From Myxococcota bacterium (GTDB lineage Bacteria; Myxococcota; UBA727; JAHDBA01): 64,000 nt of DNA. The stretch lies in the NCBI GenBank assembly GCA_020630615.1, contig JAHDBA010000012.1, forward strand, positions 1-64,000. The letters run 5' to 3'. Every line of letters begins with the position of its first letter. Position 1 is the first letter of the stretch. This document shows, one piece after another, positions 32,858-42,640 of this stretch. The translations under genes were made by a program, and so were the position numbers. Under the pieces are notes generated by a model. The model searched no databases. It saw only the letters and a program-made list of their open reading frames with translations, and had not been told where the DNA came from.

Positions 32858-34363
32858 TTGGGGGTGACTGTGGCGAACGATGACTTCGAAGGAATATCAA
32901 CGCAAGTTTTTCAGGACGTATTGGCGGACTTGGATCAAGGCTCAGGACAAACCTTTGACGAAGATTCACTTGTGGGCGATGTAAAAACACACAATCAAGA
33001 CTGGCTTTATCGACATGACGATCGCGTCCATGGCCCAGTGAGTGCCTCTGTTCTTGCTTCCTTTTTAGACGAAGGGCGATTCGCAGATGATCTCAGCATT
33101 GCGAGACCCAACGGGACTTGGCGTTTTGTGAGCGATGTCCCCCAGTTTCACAAAGTTGTGAATACGCGCAAGGCTCGCCTCTCAGCACTCGCAGCAGAGC
33201 GAAGCCAACGTCGGAAAAATAATTTCTTTGCACTCGTTCGCGGAATTCTAGCCGCTGCAATACTCGCATTGGGCGGACTCTTGGGATTTGTGGGTGTGAA
33301 CACGATTTTAGAATCAAAACTTTTGAATGACAAAGAGATTTGGTTGGCTGAAGTCCCTGCATTGCCAAGGGTTGCCCCCAAACCAGCCGAGACCATAAAG
33401 CCCATTCAAAGGGTCGAGGACCTTGATTCGAATCGAGGCGCGCTTGCACAGAGCCCGAAGGGTCGAGAGCTCTTGGCCATGAGCAAAACCGGTCAGCAAC
33501 TTTTGGAGACACAAGACGGCACAAAGGAAGAAGTAAGGGCAAATACCTTGAGGACTATCGACTCGCCTCAACCAGGCACACACGATCGTAGTGGAGAAGA
33601 AGAACTAAGCGCAGACGACGCAACACAAAAGGTCCTTGAAGAAGCCGCGCGCGAAGCTGAGGCGCGTCGGAATAATTCTGCAAGTGTGGACGGGGGACAA
33701 GCAAAAAGCGTGGGGTCTGGTGATGTGAAAATTGTAAAAACAAATCTCCAGGAGAAACCAAAGACTCCAGCATCAAAAGTGCGATCTTCAAAAGGGAAAG
33801 TCTCAAAAGCGAAGGCGTCGAAGGCGAAGTCTTCACTCGCTACGAGTACACCTTCGAAGACGGTGATCAAGGAAACACCCGAGAAGAGAAGCGACACTGT
33901 TGCGCAGAGCGCAAAGGCAAGTACGATTTCAGGTCGTGCACCCGACTCGGAGAAAGGCGAGAACTCAAAAAGCGATGTGGAGGAAAAATCGCCAAAGGAA
34001 GCGGAGACCAAAACCGTCGTTGTGAAGAAGATTGAAGCGAAAAAGGTAGAACCCAAGAAAGATGTGATTCTCGATGAACTCAAATCATCGGACATGAAAA
34101 AAGGTTTTATGAAGTCGGCACGCTATGTGAAAAAATGTATTGAGCGCCAAATGGAACAAGACGAAGAAGTACCCGAGAGGATTACCATTTCATTTTGTGT
34201 GTCCAATGACGGTAAGCCGACGGGTGTTTCGATACTTGAACGTGCTGCTCAGGACAGCCCATTGGGTAAATGCATTCGAGCAGCAGTTCGCAAGAAAGCG
34301 CGTTGGCCCAAATATCGGGGTGAAGAGCAGTGTCCTGATTATCCAATTCAGATTGGCCAGTAG
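32858..34363 (+). CDS. AgmX/PglI-like TonB-type protein with GYF_2-like domain
   Basis: A 501-residue membrane protein. The N-terminal cytosolic part (about 48-95) is GYF_2-like: WLYRHDDRVHGPVSASVL and RPNGTWRFVSD. One membrane helix lies near 128-150. A long Lys/Ala/Ser/Glu-rich, probably extended region spans about 160-410, with repeated KAKASKAK units. The C-terminal ~90 residues (MKKGFMKSARYVKKCIERQM, ITISFCVSNDGKPTGVSIL, ARWPKY) match the TonB-like C domain of AgmX/PglI proteins of myxobacterial gliding machinery. Such proteins reach across the periplasm and work with TolQ/TolR-type motors; a set of those is at the right end of this window. The start is uncertain by a few codons. Confidence 0.82.
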   Translation: MGVTVANDDFEGISTQVFQDVLADLDQGSGQTFDEDSLVGDVKTHNQDWLYRHDDRVHGPVSASVLASFLDEGRFADDLSIARPNGTWRFVSDVPQFHKVVNTRKARLSALAAERSQRRKNNFFALVRGILAAAILALGGLLGFVGVNTILESKLLNDKEIWLAEVPALPRVAPKPAETIKPIQRVEDLDSNRGALAQSPKGRELLAMSKTGQQLLETQDGTKEEVRANTLRTIDSPQPGTHDRSGEEELSADDATQKVLEEAAREAEARRNNSASVDGGQAKSVGSGDVKIVKTNLQEKPKTPASKVRSSKGKVSKAKASKAKSSLATSTPSKTVIKETPEKRSDTVAQSAKASTISGRAPDSEKGENSKSDVEEKSPKEAETKTVVVKKIEAKKVEPKKDVILDELKSSDMKKGFMKSARYVKKCIERQMEQDEEVPERITISFCVSNDGKPTGVSILERAAQDSPLGKCIRAAVRKKARWPKYRGEEQCPDYPIQIGQ

Positions 34364-34402
34364 CTCTAGGAGTTATATCGAAAGCTCCCGCGTTGCTTGA
34401 AA

Positions 34403-34433
34403 CTCTCTTGCAAGAGAGCTCCCCTCGGGGGCT
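34403..34433. terminator. Palindrome and hairpin between convergent genes
   Basis: A perfect 16-base palindrome CTCTCTTGCAAGAGAG (34403-34418) is followed by a GC-rich hairpin CTCCCC–GGGGG (34419-34431). They lie in the ~100-bp gap between the convergent AgmX-like and YrdC-type genes. No proper T-run follows on either strand, so the role in termination is tentative. Confidence 0.3.
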
Positions 34434-34464
34434 TGTCATCTCAACACCATGTTGAAATGCGATC

Positions 34465-35091
34465 TTAAACTTTCATCCAGTCGATTGAGCCTGCACCCTC
34501 CCTGAGGACTTCAGGATAGGGGCCCGACAGGTCCACGATCGTGGAGTTTTGAGCCGGCATCTGACCTGCATCAAGGATCATGTCCAGGCCATGTCCGAGA
34601 TGCAAATCAATGTCTTGCCCATCGTTGAGTGCGTTCCCCTCAAAGCTTGCCGACGTTGAGACAAGAGGTTTGACGTGCTCGCGTGCAAGGGCCAATGTGA
34701 CGGGGTGGTCTGGGACACGAATACCCACCGTACGGCGCTTTGACTGAAACATTTTTGGAACCTCAGGAGTCGCCCGTAAAATGAAAGTATAGGGGCCTGG
34801 CAAAAGTCTACGCATGATGCGGTACGCCTCATTCTCAACCAAGGCATAGCGCGCAATATCGGAAAGGTCCGGGCAGATAATTGAAAAGAGGTGATCTTTC
34901 TTAAGTTGTTTGAGCCGGATAATTCGGTCGATTGATTTCTTCTCAAAAATACTGGAACCGATGCCGTAGTTGGTATCGGTAGGGTACGCGATGACTCCCC
35001 CCCGTCGCAACACTTCGACAGCACGCGCAATCTTACGCGGCTCGGGATAATCAGGGTTCACATGGATCCGTGTTACGCTGGAATGTGCCAT
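34465..35091 (-). CDS. YrdC/Sua5/YciO family protein
   Basis: About 208 residues of the YrdC fold, which in TsaC/Sua5 makes threonylcarbamoyl-AMP for tRNA t6A37. Visible landmarks: RRGGVIAYPTDTNYGIGS, IIRLKQLKKDHLFSIIC, LLPGPYTFILRAT, RRTVGIRVPDHP and LVSTSASFEGN. The sequence looks closer to the YciO-type branch, whose role is less clear. The ATG at 35091 has TTGAGG at good spacing; a TTG at 35103 would add four residues. It stands alone between two plus-strand genes. Confidence 0.88.
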   Translation of the reverse strand: MAHSSVTRIHVNPDYPEPRKIARAVEVLRRGGVIAYPTDTNYGIGSSIFEKKSIDRIIRLKQLKKDHLFSIICPDLSDIARYALVENEAYRIMRRLLPGPYTFILRATPEVPKMFQSKRRTVGIRVPDHPVTLALAREHVKPLVSTSASFEGNALNDGQDIDLHLGHGLDMILDAGQMPAQNSTIVDLSGPYPEVLREGAGSIDWMKV

Positions 35092-35252
35092 ACAGTGCCT
35101 CAACTTCGTGTCTTCACAATACCCGAGTTTGACTACGCGTGTCTACGTACGACTGCAAATGATTGTCCTTCGTTTTATTTTCGTTCTTTCCTTTGTTTGA
35201 AGGGCGCTTATGCGTGTTAGTGTGAGGAGGAACCGAGCCAGAGGAAGGCCAC

Positions 35253-35843
35253 ATGGAAGATCGCGAAATCGAAAAAGACGCGGATAACGCAAAGAAGAAG
35301 GCAAGGGATGACACACGATTTCGAGTTGATTTTGACCCAAGTCGACCGGGCGATGCATTGGATGCCATTAAGGAGCGAGTTCGCGGCCTGCTCGCACAAG
35401 GACGCTATCAGAAAGTGCGCGTGAAGTGGCGCGGGCGACAGATTGGTCCAGACATTCCGATTGCAGGCATGCTCGCGATGGAGGCAGCGACATTTTTTGG
35501 CGCGGGGATTTTGCGAGGACTTTTTGTCAACGTGATTGGGCGCGCCTTTTTTGAGGTTGAGGTCATCGATGAGTCGGAGAACTTTTACAAAACTGGAATG
35601 CGTCTCTTTATGCAGGGCGACTTGGATGAAAGTCGCGACAATCTCATCACAGCCTTGGATATCAATCCACGTTTTGCCCGAGCCTGGCTGCAGCTTGCTG
35701 TGATCTCCACAATCGATGGTAACTTTGATGAGGCTCTGAGTTCACTGGACAAAGCAGAGTCGTGCCCGCTTGATGTCAAAACGCAAAAGCGCATCCTAGG
35801 ACAACGTAAAATTGTGGAAGAACGAATAGCCAATCTTTCGTAG
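35253..35843 (+). CDS. TPR protein with DUF4342-like N domain
   Basis: A 196-residue protein. The N-terminal 100 residues resemble a DUF4342-like fold: VRVKWRGRQIGPDIPI then a weakly hydrophobic stretch (LAMEAATFFGAGILRGLFVNVIG in part) and FFEVEVI. Residues 105-185 hold two TPR-like helix pairs (NFYKTGMRLFMQGDLDESRDN and ARAWLQLAVISTIDGNFDEA). A strong GAGGAAGG precedes the ATG. Likely a cytosolic scaffold; the partner is unknown. It is convergent with the cyclic-nucleotide-binding-like gene, with 2 bp between them. Confidence 0.72.
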   Translation: MEDREIEKDADNAKKKARDDTRFRVDFDPSRPGDALDAIKERVRGLLAQGRYQKVRVKWRGRQIGPDIPIAGMLAMEAATFFGAGILRGLFVNVIGRAFFEVEVIDESENFYKTGMRLFMQGDLDESRDNLITALDINPRFARAWLQLAVISTIDGNFDEALSSLDKAESCPLDVKTQKRILGQRKIVEERIANLS

Positions 35844-35845
35844 TT

Positions 35846-36253
35846 TCAAGGGTGGTGTGTGTGGGTGCCTTTGGCCATTTGATTGAGGCTCAATAGGATC
35901 CCAAAATGTAGATCGTGATTGGACCGCATCAATGCTAAGAGATCTTTTCGTTCAAGTTGGATAATACGTCCGCCTTTTCGAAAACGAATGTCAAACTTTG
36001 GCATGCTTGGCTCCAAAACATCGTGAATGCCAAAGTAGCTTACTTCTTGTTTAGTGTCTCGTGTCGACTCTAAAGTGGCATCGATCGGAATCGTGAGGGT
36101 TGAGTTCTCAACCTCTTGGCTCACTAAAAGTTCACCTGATAAACCATCGCGCTCACTCATGACATTCACGATCAGCAAAAGGTCTTGCGCATCGACAGCG
36201 TTAAATATCGGAAGTGCGCGAAGTTTGAGAACAAGGTCGATCGTTGAAAGCAT
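35846..36253 (-). CDS. Cyclic-nucleotide-binding-like domain protein
   Basis: About 135 residues with an opening typical of cNMP-binding domains fused to ATP/ADP-translocase-like proteins (MLSTIDLVLKLRALPIFNAVDAQDLL), but the phosphate-binding cassette is not clearly conserved. In related proteins this domain is normally the C-terminal end of the large membrane protein encoded just upstream. Here it is separate, in another frame, 47 bp past that stop (17 bp if the TTG at 36283 is used). It may be a split by frameshift or a normal gene in this lineage. The ribosome site is poor at either start, which suggests translational coupling. Confidence 0.55.
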   Translation of the reverse strand: MLSTIDLVLKLRALPIFNAVDAQDLLLIVNVMSERDGLSGELLVSQEVENSTLTIPIDATLESTRDTKQEVSYFGIHDVLEPSMPKFDIRFRKGGRIIQLERKDLLALMRSNHDLHFGILLSLNQMAKGTHTHHP

Positions 36254-36299
36254 CGTGTCGAGATTATGCAAGAGAACACTCAAGGGTCAAGTTGCGGCT

Positions 36300-39038
36300 T
36301 CACGGATATTGAGCATTTAGTGCTGCGCGTACCCGAGGAGACGACTCAAAACGCATCGCATGTGTACGCTGGTCCTGAAGTGCATTTGGCTGAAAGGTAT
36401 TCATTGTACGCCAAGCCAATTCTCGAACGTTTGGACTTCGGTGTTCGAGTAATTCGACAAAGAGTGCCTCGGGGAGCTCAATGCCGGCGTCTTGATAGGC
36501 ATATAGGGTGCACAAGAGCGTCCAGTGATCTCCAAACTTCAAGACATGTACAATCCACCCTTCATACACATCTCCTCTTAACTCGGGCGGAAGACTTTCT
36601 TCTCGCTCTGAATGCTCGGGACGACCGGTCAATTTCAAAGACGCTTCAACCCTATTGAAATCCTCTCTGGGAAGAAGGTGTGCAATCGCCTCCAATGCAT
36701 TTTGAAGGTCTCGACGGGAGTCTTGAACCAGAGAAGACATGATGTCTTTGAGAAAAGGTTGTGGTTTTGCATTGCGAATGTTCGTGAAAAGATGATCACG
36801 GAGGTGTTTCATATGGCGTGCTTTGCCTTCGACCCAAAGATTTTGAATGTCAGTACTTTTTGGGTGGACCTCTAAAGTGCTTAGAATGTCGTGTGCTCTT
36901 TTTAAGGGCTGAAACTCTAAACGGATTCTTTCTTCGCCCTCACTCAGAAAGTTTGTGCTTTCAGCTCCCTCTTTGGACTCTTCATAAAGGCGCTCAAATA
37001 AAATGGCTGCTTCATAGCGAAGTCGTAGACTTCGTGACGTCGTTAAGGTCCTAAGCAAATTCAAAAGCTCGATATCGCTAAGACCTTGTCCATTTCTATT
37101 CTGAGTTCTTCGCAAATGTTCAAAGGTGTAGTTGAGGAGTCGCACCCGGATATCAAGCCGTTCATCTTTTCGAAGAATTATCTTGGGAAGGACTTGCGCG
37201 AGAGACTCTGCGTTAAATTGGTGTAAGGCCTGCGTCGCTGCACCGGCCAAGCGTGGATCGACAAGCATATGCAAGATTGGAACGAGATGTGAGATGTCGA
37301 GTGTTGTTTGGGTGTCTGTTAAACGACGAACATCGTCCTCTAAAACAACTTCTTCATGAAGCGCCACCCATAATTGCGTAGTGCCGTAAACTTTTCGACT
37401 CTGGTGACGGCTTCGCTCTGATTTTAATGTGCCATCCGGTGTTTCGTTTTTAGTGAAGTGAAAGCGTTTTTGGCGCTGCATTTGTTGCTGAACAATTTCT
37501 CTCGCATGTGTTTTTGCAAAGCTCTCGATTGGCTGTGGGAGTCTCATGTCACGATTTTGCGCTAAAATTTCAACCAAGAATCCCCGTGCCTCAGGCGTAC
37601 CTCTTTTGAGTAATTCGAAGAGGTCGTCTTCACTAAAAGTATTGACCTTTGCGGGGTGGGTACGTTTTGAAAGGTCGTCCTTCTGAACGCTTGCAATCAA
37701 TGCGCTGAGATAACTCGAGCGGGCCCGGTACAGAATGGTGCAGAGGCTTAACGAGGCCAAAGTCACGATCGTCAAAAGTACCTTGGGCCCCACCATCTGA
37801 AACAATGAAAGCAGCGAAAGGACAACACCCGAGAGTCCGATTGCAAAGGGCTTAACGACACCATCGATAGCTGCTTTGGCTCGCCCTCGGCGTATGTCCG
37901 AGAGTGGTGCATAGAGCAATTGCACGGTGGTATCGAATATCGAGTAGCGAAATACATTTTCGTTTATTTTGTTCGCGAAGGCTGAAGCGGAAAACCACGA
38001 GAGGGTAAGAAATGCGGGACCAAGTAAAAGGGGAGCCAGCCCTATCATCATACCCATACCGAGCAAAAAGGATGAAGGTAGGATCACAAGTGTTCCGGCG
38101 ACGCCCAATTTTTTGGACAAGGGCGTTGCAATAAAAAGCTGAATCAAAGCTGCAATCATCGCGCAGCCTGTAAAGAGCAAGCCGAGGAGCCAGGCCAAGT
38201 CTTCCGCGTGATTTCCATGGGTTGGGTAAAGCTCCTGAAGCGCAACTTTAAAATGGAAATCGATAAAGGGCATCGTGAAGGCGGTGAGCCCTACAATGGC
38301 GGCAACAACCCGAATGTGAGGTGTCCAGAATATTTGTAGGCGTCGGGTTGAGTTCTGAGGCGAAGCGCAAACCTTTTGTTTGCGGACACGAAAGAGTACT
38401 TGGATTAGGGTTGCGCGTCGGTTTCGACCAATGGTGGTATTCAAGAGTATAAAAAAGACGAGGTCGATTGCGAGGATGCCCAAGGCACCTTCAATGCCAA
38501 AGTGTTTTGCACTCAGTCCTGCTAAACCTCCTCCCACAATGCCGGCGACGATGCCGCCCAAACTAATTCGAGGGAAAAGTGATTTTCCTTCAAAAGAAGA
38601 AAACAGATCGGTTATCATCGTCCAGCCGTGCAAGATCAAGATTGCCCCGCTGATTTCAACCCATAGGTAAAGTGCGATTGGTGCCGCCTGAGCCCCTGAG
38701 AAAAGAAAAGGCGTTAAAGCCACGAGGGTAAGGAGCAAGAGGATTGAAAGGATATTCCCAAGAATATCACGCCGGATCCGTGATCCCATCCAGGCATAGA
38801 CCAAGGCAGGTCCGGGTATTAAGATGGCAGTGGCCAAATACATTCTCGATAGAAAACTTGCCTCAATCATGGACAAAAAGAGCGCATCGCGAATGACTCG
38901 ACCGGCAACAAGTAGGAATACCGCTGAGAAAATAAATGCACCCAGCATCAAGGTGTTCAACTTCTCATGCGCAAAGACCGATCCTTTCCGAATCCGTGTC
39001 TTTTTCGTTGGGTCATGTTCTGTGCGTTGGCCTTGCAA
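36300..39038 (-). CDS. ATP/ADP-translocase-like membrane protein with helical-repeat tail
   Basis: A 912-residue protein. The N-terminal ~430 residues contain about twelve hydrophobic segments in the style of nucleotide-translocase/MFS proteins (VFLLVAGRVIRDALFLSM, then GWTMITDLFSSFEGKSLFPRISLGG, and NENVFRYSIFDTTVQLLYAPL). The C-terminal ~480 residues are soluble, Arg/Leu-rich and HEAT-like (for example VPILHMLVDPRLAGAATQALHQF). The TTG start at 39038 is supported by AGGAG five bases away. Relatives carry a cNMP-binding domain at the end; here that domain is a separate downstream gene. Transport of nucleotides is not shown for such free-living bacterial members. Confidence 0.8.
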   Translation of the reverse strand: MQGQRTEHDPTKKTRIRKGSVFAHEKLNTLMLGAFIFSAVFLLVAGRVIRDALFLSMIEASFLSRMYLATAILIPGPALVYAWMGSRIRRDILGNILSILLLLTLVALTPFLFSGAQAAPIALYLWVEISGAILILHGWTMITDLFSSFEGKSLFPRISLGGIVAGIVGGGLAGLSAKHFGIEGALGILAIDLVFFILLNTTIGRNRRATLIQVLFRVRKQKVCASPQNSTRRLQIFWTPHIRVVAAIVGLTAFTMPFIDFHFKVALQELYPTHGNHAEDLAWLLGLLFTGCAMIAALIQLFIATPLSKKLGVAGTLVILPSSFLLGMGMMIGLAPLLLGPAFLTLSWFSASAFANKINENVFRYSIFDTTVQLLYAPLSDIRRGRAKAAIDGVVKPFAIGLSGVVLSLLSLFQMVGPKVLLTIVTLASLSLCTILYRARSSYLSALIASVQKDDLSKRTHPAKVNTFSEDDLFELLKRGTPEARGFLVEILAQNRDMRLPQPIESFAKTHAREIVQQQMQRQKRFHFTKNETPDGTLKSERSRHQSRKVYGTTQLWVALHEEVVLEDDVRRLTDTQTTLDISHLVPILHMLVDPRLAGAATQALHQFNAESLAQVLPKIILRKDERLDIRVRLLNYTFEHLRRTQNRNGQGLSDIELLNLLRTLTTSRSLRLRYEAAILFERLYEESKEGAESTNFLSEGEERIRLEFQPLKRAHDILSTLEVHPKSTDIQNLWVEGKARHMKHLRDHLFTNIRNAKPQPFLKDIMSSLVQDSRRDLQNALEAIAHLLPREDFNRVEASLKLTGRPEHSEREESLPPELRGDVYEGWIVHVLKFGDHWTLLCTLYAYQDAGIELPEALFVELLEHRSPNVRELAWRTMNTFQPNALQDQRTHAMRFESSPRVRAALNAQYP

Positions 39039-39324
39039 AGAAACTCCTGAATCTCATGCGAAAATGCGAATATCCTTTGTTTGCCTGGCTCAGTGGTATC
39101 CACGTGTGCTTCCACTCGAGTGACCACCGATCGGCATTCTGGATGACAGTTTAGTTTTCTTCTAAAAACGAGGTCAAACTGGAAAAGCTCTAAACAAAAT
39201 AGGGTGAATGATTTGGAGCCGTCCCGCATGGAGGGTATGGTTCGGTTGGGGGTCGCCATTGACACGCAAAGAGAATCCGATTCAGGCACGAAGGCATCTG
39301 CTCCGATGTTTCGAGAAGGTTTGG

Positions 39325-40398
39325 ATGCCAAAACCCAAGCTTCAAGGTGGATTACTGGTCAGCCACTTTTATACCCTTCTTCTTGGCATGAGTCTTCTTG
39401 GCAGTAGTCCTGTTGGGTTAAATGCAGCCTTGAACGCGCAAAATATTGGGCAACGTGGTTCAAAGCGATACGTGGTGCGAGAAGGCGACACGTTGTGGAG
39501 TATTTCACAAGCCTTGTACCAAGACCCGTGGCGATGGCCAAAACTGTGGTCGTATAATCCACACATTCGGAATCCGAATTGGATCTATCCTGGAACTCTT
39601 ATTCTTCTCGGCCCCGATGATACCGGTGCACCTCGGGTGACGCGTGAAGAGAGCCAAGCTATTTCTGCAGGAATTGGGGCTCAAATGGCTGGTGCAGGGG
39701 TGATCGATTTCTGGGGGAATCGCTATGCGACGCCCATGCGACTGCGCCCCACACTGCTTCTGAGCAGTGAAGCACTCCAAGGTGTCGGTCGGGTTAAGTA
39801 TTCTCCCGAGGAACGACTCTTGTTGAGCACGGGCGATCGGATTTATTTGGAGTTGGGTGAAGGGCAGAGTGCAAGTGTCGATGAAGTGTTCCAGATTTAT
39901 GCTCAATCAAAAGTTTTCCGCCACCCCAAAAAGCGTGAGAAGGTAGGGCAAGTCGTCAAACTGGTCGGCGAGGCGCAAGTGATCAAGAGCGACGGTGATG
40001 GGCAACCCGTGGCTCGAATCACCAGGACCTTGGATATTATCGAACGTGGGCAATACGTGCTGAAAGAGGACTCGGTGATGAACTTCCATAATATTGTTCC
40101 GAAGAATGCCAATCCAAGTTTACGCGGAATGGTACTCGGGGCAGCATCGAACTCTACGCGTTCGTATGCTCAAGAGCATTTCATCATTACGGATCTTGGG
40201 CGTTCGGAGGGAGCAGAAGCCGGCGACATTTTTCACATCATGCGAGGCTACGATCCCGTGAAGAAAAAGCGTAAGAACTTAAATCGTCAAGCGATCGGTG
40301 TTGTCATGCTTGTCGATGTTTACGATGAAGCCTCCGTCGGAATCATTCGTCGTTCGGTGCAAGAGATCAATGCGGGCGACTTCGTCGTCGTGAACTAA
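39325..40398 (+). CDS. LysM-domain secreted protein
   Basis: About 357 residues. The ATG at 39325 has AGAAGG upstream and gives a signal peptide (residues 8-40). Using the far upstream start would add 39 residues without known features. A LysM domain follows at 49-95 (RYVVREGDTLWSISQALYQDP, then NPHIRNPNWIYPG), which binds peptidoglycan. The remaining ~250 residues contain beta-rich segments like LVGEAQVIKSDGDGQPVARI and a late SEGAEAGDIFHIMRG, typical of LysM proteins of deltaproteobacteria. It probably sits in the periplasm. It stands alone between oppositely oriented genes. Confidence 0.85.
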   Translation: MPKPKLQGGLLVSHFYTLLLGMSLLGSSPVGLNAALNAQNIGQRGSKRYVVREGDTLWSISQALYQDPWRWPKLWSYNPHIRNPNWIYPGTLILLGPDDTGAPRVTREESQAISAGIGAQMAGAGVIDFWGNRYATPMRLRPTLLLSSEALQGVGRVKYSPEERLLLSTGDRIYLELGEGQSASVDEVFQIYAQSKVFRHPKKREKVGQVVKLVGEAQVIKSDGDGQPVARITRTLDIIERGQYVLKEDSVMNFHNIVPKNANPSLRGMVLGAASNSTRSYAQEHFIITDLGRSEGAEAGDIFHIMRGYDPVKKKRKNLNRQAIGVVMLVDVYDEASVGIIRRSVQEINAGDFVVVN

Positions 40399-40446
40399 GA
40401 TTCCATAGAGGAGTGATCGAATACCGCTTTTTGATCGCAAACCATC

Positions 40447-42390
40447 TTAGGAACGATCCGCTTCAATGCGTTGGAGCAGGGACGCAAAGTATTCACGAAG
40501 TGCAGGGTTCACACCAAAACGCACTTCTTGACGAATCGGCTGAAGCATTCTCTCCCCAAGGCCTTCAAGAAGGGCTTCTTTCGCCTTCTGCACTTCATCG
40601 GAGCTCCCCGAGTGAATGACATCAATCAGGAACTCCGCAGCGCGTGCCGTTCCGATTCGAGCACTTGCGCGCAAAAGTGTGTGTCGGATGTCAACAGCAC
40701 TTTCATTTTCATAAAGTTCAATGAGTGGATTGAGCATATCCGTTCGACTGTGGGTTAGACATAGTTTGAGTGTGTCCTCACGAAGTGCGTCATCATGGAG
40801 GAGATTGGAAAGTGCGCGAACCACAGAGCGCCCTGTCTCTTCAACCACATTGATGTTCGGGCTCTTCATGACACCTTCCAAAATCTGAAAAGCCTCCTTT
40901 GAAGTAATTCGTTTTGTATTTCGTAGTACCGCGTCTGTTAAATGGGAGTGCTCGACCTTGGTTAACGCAATTCGCCATTCAAAGGGCATTTCCAAAGAAA
41001 TAGCGTTGGCGGTACTGGGCTCCCTATCCTTTTCGGTTTTTTTGGGGGCATCGCTCTGCGTATTGGGCTGAGTCCTGTCCTTATTTTTTGAGTCGCGGAC
41101 ACGTGAACATTCAAGTGCGCAAAGGACAATTAATGCAAAGCGACGGTTCGCACGGAATACATTTTGATAATCACCAAGCATCTGCAAGCACGTATCTTCC
41201 ACATCATGCTTGGATTCATGTGCGATAAGCCAGTCTCTCACTCGAGGCACATGTGTTGTCGTTGAAGAGAAAAATGCGGGAAGCGCACGTTGGCGTTTCA
41301 AAAGTTCAAGGTCGTCGATACGATCTTCAAGCTCTGCCGCGAGTTCTTGATAGGAATCAAATTTATGTGAAAGCGCATCGACACTGAGCAGAAATTCGTA
41401 GCATTGATAGGCAGGTTGCCAGGCCCCAACATTGAGATATGTTCTCGCCGCGGCGGTCATGCATTGCTCGACCAAGTGGGCGCGAGCAGGATCGGATGCC
41501 TGATCGTGCCCGGACTTCTTCCATGCTTCGGCTGCGAGGTGAAAAAAGTAAGGGTAAAAGTTAAAGGCGTTCTTTTCAGCATAGCGTGCATTTTCATCGA
41601 GGACTTGGGCACGTGCATACTCTTCGTTTTGACGTGCGCATCCATCGGAAAAGCAGGCGTACCAACGCAGCGTCTCATAACGACGCTTTTGAGCGTCAGA
41701 CGCACGTATTGCATTTGTAAAACCTTCCGCGAAAAGCTCATAACGCCCGAGGAGTTCTCCAAGCTCGGCGAGCGCCAAATAGCATAACTTCGCAGCATCG
41801 TTTTGACCCTGACGTGTGAGTTCGTAACCGCAGAGTTCAATCGAACGAATCACACGGGCCACATCTTCAGTCGTCGATTCTTCGGACTCGATGCGAAGGG
41901 TCACGAGCGCAACATGTGAGAAAATGGCATAGAGTTGGGCGTTCACATCCAATTGCCGTGACAGTTGTGGTTTTTGAAACTCAAGTCTGCGTTCACTAAG
42001 TTGCTCCAACATCACGAAATGTTTTGTGGCTTGAGAAGTGTCGCCTCGGTCCCATGCGAGGTAGGCGGCACGGGCATAGGACTTGCTTTTGATAAAAGAG
42101 CGCAAGGCCTTTTCATGAAAACCTTTTCGTAGATAGATATCCCCAAGCGTACCTGCCGCGCCCGCCGCCTCATAGGTTGCTACGATTTTTTCTGGGTTTT
42201 GAACCGAGTAGTCATGAATATAGGCTTGCACCAATGGGTGACTGGAACCGAGCTCGTCAAGGATTGCATTGAGATTGTCGAGGTACGTTGTCTCCGGGAG
42301 ATGCAGTGCCACAAGATCGTCCAAGAGCTTGCTTGGGACAAACTCAAGCACATCACGCAAAACTTGGGTCATGCTCCCCGGAATCTTCAT
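40447..42390 (-). CDS. TPR/HEAT-like helical repeat protein
   Basis: A 647-residue soluble protein with no signal peptide. The first ~370 residues contain TPR-like helix pairs (GTLGDIYLRKGFHEKALRSF, KSYARAAYLAWDRGDTSQA). A central charged low-complexity stretch lies near 450-475. The last ~170 residues are HEAT-like (TLLRASARIGTARAAEFLIDVIHS, ending EYFASLLQRIEADRS). The ATG at 42390 has AAGGTCAGG upstream. No enzyme motif is visible; it is probably a cytosolic scaffold. It is divergent from the gene that leads to the Mla-type transporter. Confidence 0.65.
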   Translation of the reverse strand: MKIPGSMTQVLRDVLEFVPSKLLDDLVALHLPETTYLDNLNAILDELGSSHPLVQAYIHDYSVQNPEKIVATYEAAGAAGTLGDIYLRKGFHEKALRSFIKSKSYARAAYLAWDRGDTSQATKHFVMLEQLSERRLEFQKPQLSRQLDVNAQLYAIFSHVALVTLRIESEESTTEDVARVIRSIELCGYELTRQGQNDAAKLCYLALAELGELLGRYELFAEGFTNAIRASDAQKRRYETLRWYACFSDGCARQNEEYARAQVLDENARYAEKNAFNFYPYFFHLAAEAWKKSGHDQASDPARAHLVEQCMTAAARTYLNVGAWQPAYQCYEFLLSVDALSHKFDSYQELAAELEDRIDDLELLKRQRALPAFFSSTTTHVPRVRDWLIAHESKHDVEDTCLQMLGDYQNVFRANRRFALIVLCALECSRVRDSKNKDRTQPNTQSDAPKKTEKDREPSTANAISLEMPFEWRIALTKVEHSHLTDAVLRNTKRITSKEAFQILEGVMKSPNINVVEETGRSVVRALSNLLHDDALREDTLKLCLTHSRTDMLNPLIELYENESAVDIRHTLLRASARIGTARAAEFLIDVIHSGSSDEVQKAKEALLEGLGERMLQPIRQEVRFGVNPALREYFASLLQRIEADRS

Positions 42391-42640
42391 AACCTGACCT
42401 TAGGGTGTCGTATGCAGCCATGCAATTGTCCCATCCCTAAATTCATCAAGGCCCTAAAAGTGAATTCGAGGCTTGGGCTGACTTTAAAAATGTGTGAGTG
42501 TAAAAAAGGGAAGTGGAATGGTGATTGTGATCCGGGCCGGGTTTGGGACCTGCCACTTCAGAAGTTGGAAGGGGATTTTCTTGACTACGATTAGAGATGG
42601 CTTTGTGCTGAAAGAATGTCTCGCGCGTTCGTTACGACCA

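Noticed and set aside
33568-34095. 175-codon Ser/Phe-rich frame opposite the AgmX-like gene
   Set aside because: Shadow of the Lys/Ala/Ser-rich region; no start site or domain.
42494-42640. N-terminal extension of the gene before mlaF
   Set aside because: Residues are Cys/Phe/Arg-rich and not protein-like; kept only as an alternative start.
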